From Mortierella sp. BCC40632 (taxonomy: Eukaryota; Mortierellomycota; Mortierellomycetes; Mortierellales; Mortierellaceae), in the NCBI GenBank assembly GCA_011634665.1, contig WAEK01000007.1, positions 2,328,501 through 2,392,500 of the forward strand: a DNA stretch of 64,000 nt, in the 5' to 3' direction. Positions 62,438 to 64,000 of this stretch are shown here, one piece after another (positions within the stretch are counted from its first letter, which is position 1; every line of letters starts with the position of its first letter). A program made the position numbers and the translations under genes. Under the pieces are notes generated by a model. The model saw nothing but the letters and a program-made list of their open reading frames with translations, was not told the DNA's origin and ran no database searches.

Positions 62438-64000
62438 CTATGCTTTAAAAGTCAACTCAAGGATCTCCCGACGGACAAACGCTTGGACCGAAAAGACAAC
62501 CTTGACATTAAATACTCCATCCTTCTCAATGAGTCGTCTGAACGAGAGAATATCTCCACCAACCCCAAAATAAAATGTCTTGGCTGCAACAAGACTAAGG
62601 AGAGAAAAGACAAAATAGAAAATGAGAATTCACGCAAAAGATTTTAGAGCACTTGGGATCAACAGAAACTCGTGGGGACTCAATCAGATAATACTTACGC
62701 CTTTCCGTCGCGCTTGAGAGAGTTCTTGATCGTGTTGTACAGTTTATGATGTGACTCCTCTGCATAGATCGTCTCACTCGTCAAGATCATATCATACTTG
62801 TCTGCATCGTTCTTAAAGTCGAGCAACTCGACTAATCCACCCCAATCTCCCATAAAGAATCTGGATTGGGCAGACACCTTTTGCAAGAGACGAGTACGAT
62901 CTTCTTTTGAGGCTGGGAAATCAAGCTCAGAGCCAACAAAGTCGTCTTCTGTGTTCTCCTCAGGTTCGATTTCTTCCTCATCTTCTTCATCTTCCTCATC
63001 GCCAGCCTCATCAGCTTGATTCTTGGTCTTGTCAGCTTCGGCTTCCTTTTCGTCCTCCTCTTCATCTTCTTCTGCAGGGTGTTGATCTGGTCTCAAGTGA
63101 GTATTCAGGAGAACGTTGGGAAGAGTGACAAGCTTCAAGACCGAGTCGTTGTAATCCTGAAGATCGACCTGAACTGAGTCGGACTTTGTCAAGACATAGA
63201 CTCCTGGCAGTGCTGAGCCGCATCCTAACTGATACACCGGCAGTCAAGAAGGTCAGTGGGAAAAGGTGAAGAAGGGGGAGGAGGGCAAGAAGAAGCATAT
63301 AGTCATGAGTTTACACTTTCTTTTTCTTTTTTAAACTTCGCCGTCAAAGTTTGTCTTTTCCTTTCAAGCAAAGAATTGCAATTACCTCCAAGACCTTCTT
63401 GCCGTCATAACTCTCTTTTTGGTCCGCAAGGTATGCAACAAGGTCAATGGCACATTCCCATGTCTTGAGGCCTCCTTCATAAACACCCTTGACCAAATCG
63501 CTCGTCCCAGCGAGCGCCAGCATCTCTTGCCCGCCTGGTCCTGCCGTAGTGTTTTGTTGAGCTGTGCTTCCAGGAGCAGCGTTTTCAGTGTTCTCAGTGA
63601 CATCAAGATCGTCGTCGTCCTGAGCCATCTGAAATTTGACATCATCCAAATTGCGTTTGTAGATTGTCACCACCTCCTTTTCTTTGCCGGTCGAGAGGTC
63701 CTTAGCAATAGCAGTTCCAGAGCCAGCTCCCTGTGTGAGTACTGGGATTTGCGCAAGCTCATAGTGAACAAGCTTGGGGAGACACTGGAAACAGGCCTTC
63801 GAGAGCAGGTCGAGCTGAGATGCAGGTACGAGACCCTTATCCAAAGCACCGGTAGATGATATCGTTTTGTCCGATGGTACTCCGGTAGTGGAGCCATCAG
63901 ACACAGAGAGGGCCTCGAGAGGTCTGGAGAGCTCATCAGTAGCGATGTTGTCCTGATTTTCCTGATCCTCAGTCAAGGCTGGGTCATCCAATTCAAGGTC
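62438..64000 (-). CDS. HPM1: Histidine protein methyltransferase Hpm1/METTL18 (5' end outside window)
   Basis: SAM-dependent methyltransferase of the seven-beta-strand type; the yeast enzyme methylates a histidine of ribosomal protein Rpl3 (uL3). Exons 63386-64000 (open to the window edge), 62699-63228 and 62438-62594 join in phase. Motifs: LVKGVYEGGLKTWECAIDLVAYL, the SAM motif LGCGSALPGVYVL, DLQDYNDSVLKLVTLPNVLLN, MGDWGGL, DMILTSETIYAEE and C-terminal AAKTFYFGVGG. An acidic Glu/Asp-rich insert (about 62910-63065) sits in the middle of the methyltransferase domain, longer than I recall for the family. The first about 60 residues seen are acidic and Ser-rich. The initiator ATG is not visible with certainty because the frame runs to the window edge. 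Confidence 0.9.

Overview
The window is eukaryotic and looks fungal. Genes are split by many short introns with GT-AG (sometimes GC-AG) borders, introns and flanks carry long poly-A/T and CT/GA tracts, and the gene set includes a chitin synthase, a Pho89-type phosphate transporter and DUF3712-type membrane proteins. The style and the large low-complexity proteins suggest an early-diverging fungus, most likely Mortierellomycotina (Mortierella-like). That placement is an inference from recall, not a search. I rebuilt gene models by hand, requiring reading phase to stay consistent across every splice site.

Layout. 0.15-4.9 kb (-): a germinal-centre-kinase III (MST3/4, Sps1-like) protein kinase with 13 coding exons, including a 9-nt microexon that carries the catalytic Asp. 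6.5-8.3 kb (+): Na+/phosphate permease (Pho89/PiT) with a CACGTG element upstream. 10.1-13.9 kb (+): division-1 chitin synthase, 7 exons. 14.9 kb (-): cysteine-free thioredoxin-like protein. 16.6-17.4 kb: degenerate minisatellite. 17.7-20.2 kb (-): unrecognised acidic protein. 21.1-23.8 kb (+): type II membrane protein of the PC-esterase (TBL-like) fold that lacks the catalytic residues. 24.3-34.8 kb (+): about 3,200-residue protein joining an N-terminal four-helix membrane module, long disordered and IPEP-repeat regions, and a C-terminal Iml2/TTC39 domain. 34.8-38.2 kb: relic-rich gap. 38.2 kb (+): candidate small secreted protein. 39.1-52.7 kb (-): two tandem DUF3712-type genes of about 1,650 residues whose cores are almost identical in DNA while their promoters, first introns and last exons have diverged. 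57.6-64 kb (-): three housekeeping genes in a row: Utp17/Nan1 (WDR75), maleylacetoacetate isomerase and, cut by the window edge, the histidine methyltransferase Hpm1/METTL18.

The genes do not form a pathway. Several act at the cell surface: chitin synthase, the PC-esterase-like protein, the DUF3712 pair and the phosphate transporter. The most unusual region is the DUF3712 tandem pair, which looks homogenised by gene conversion. The two copies carry frameshifts at different places, each intact where the other is broken, which may be uncorrected assembly errors in a near-identical repeat. No tRNA, rRNA, CRISPR array or intact transposon was seen.
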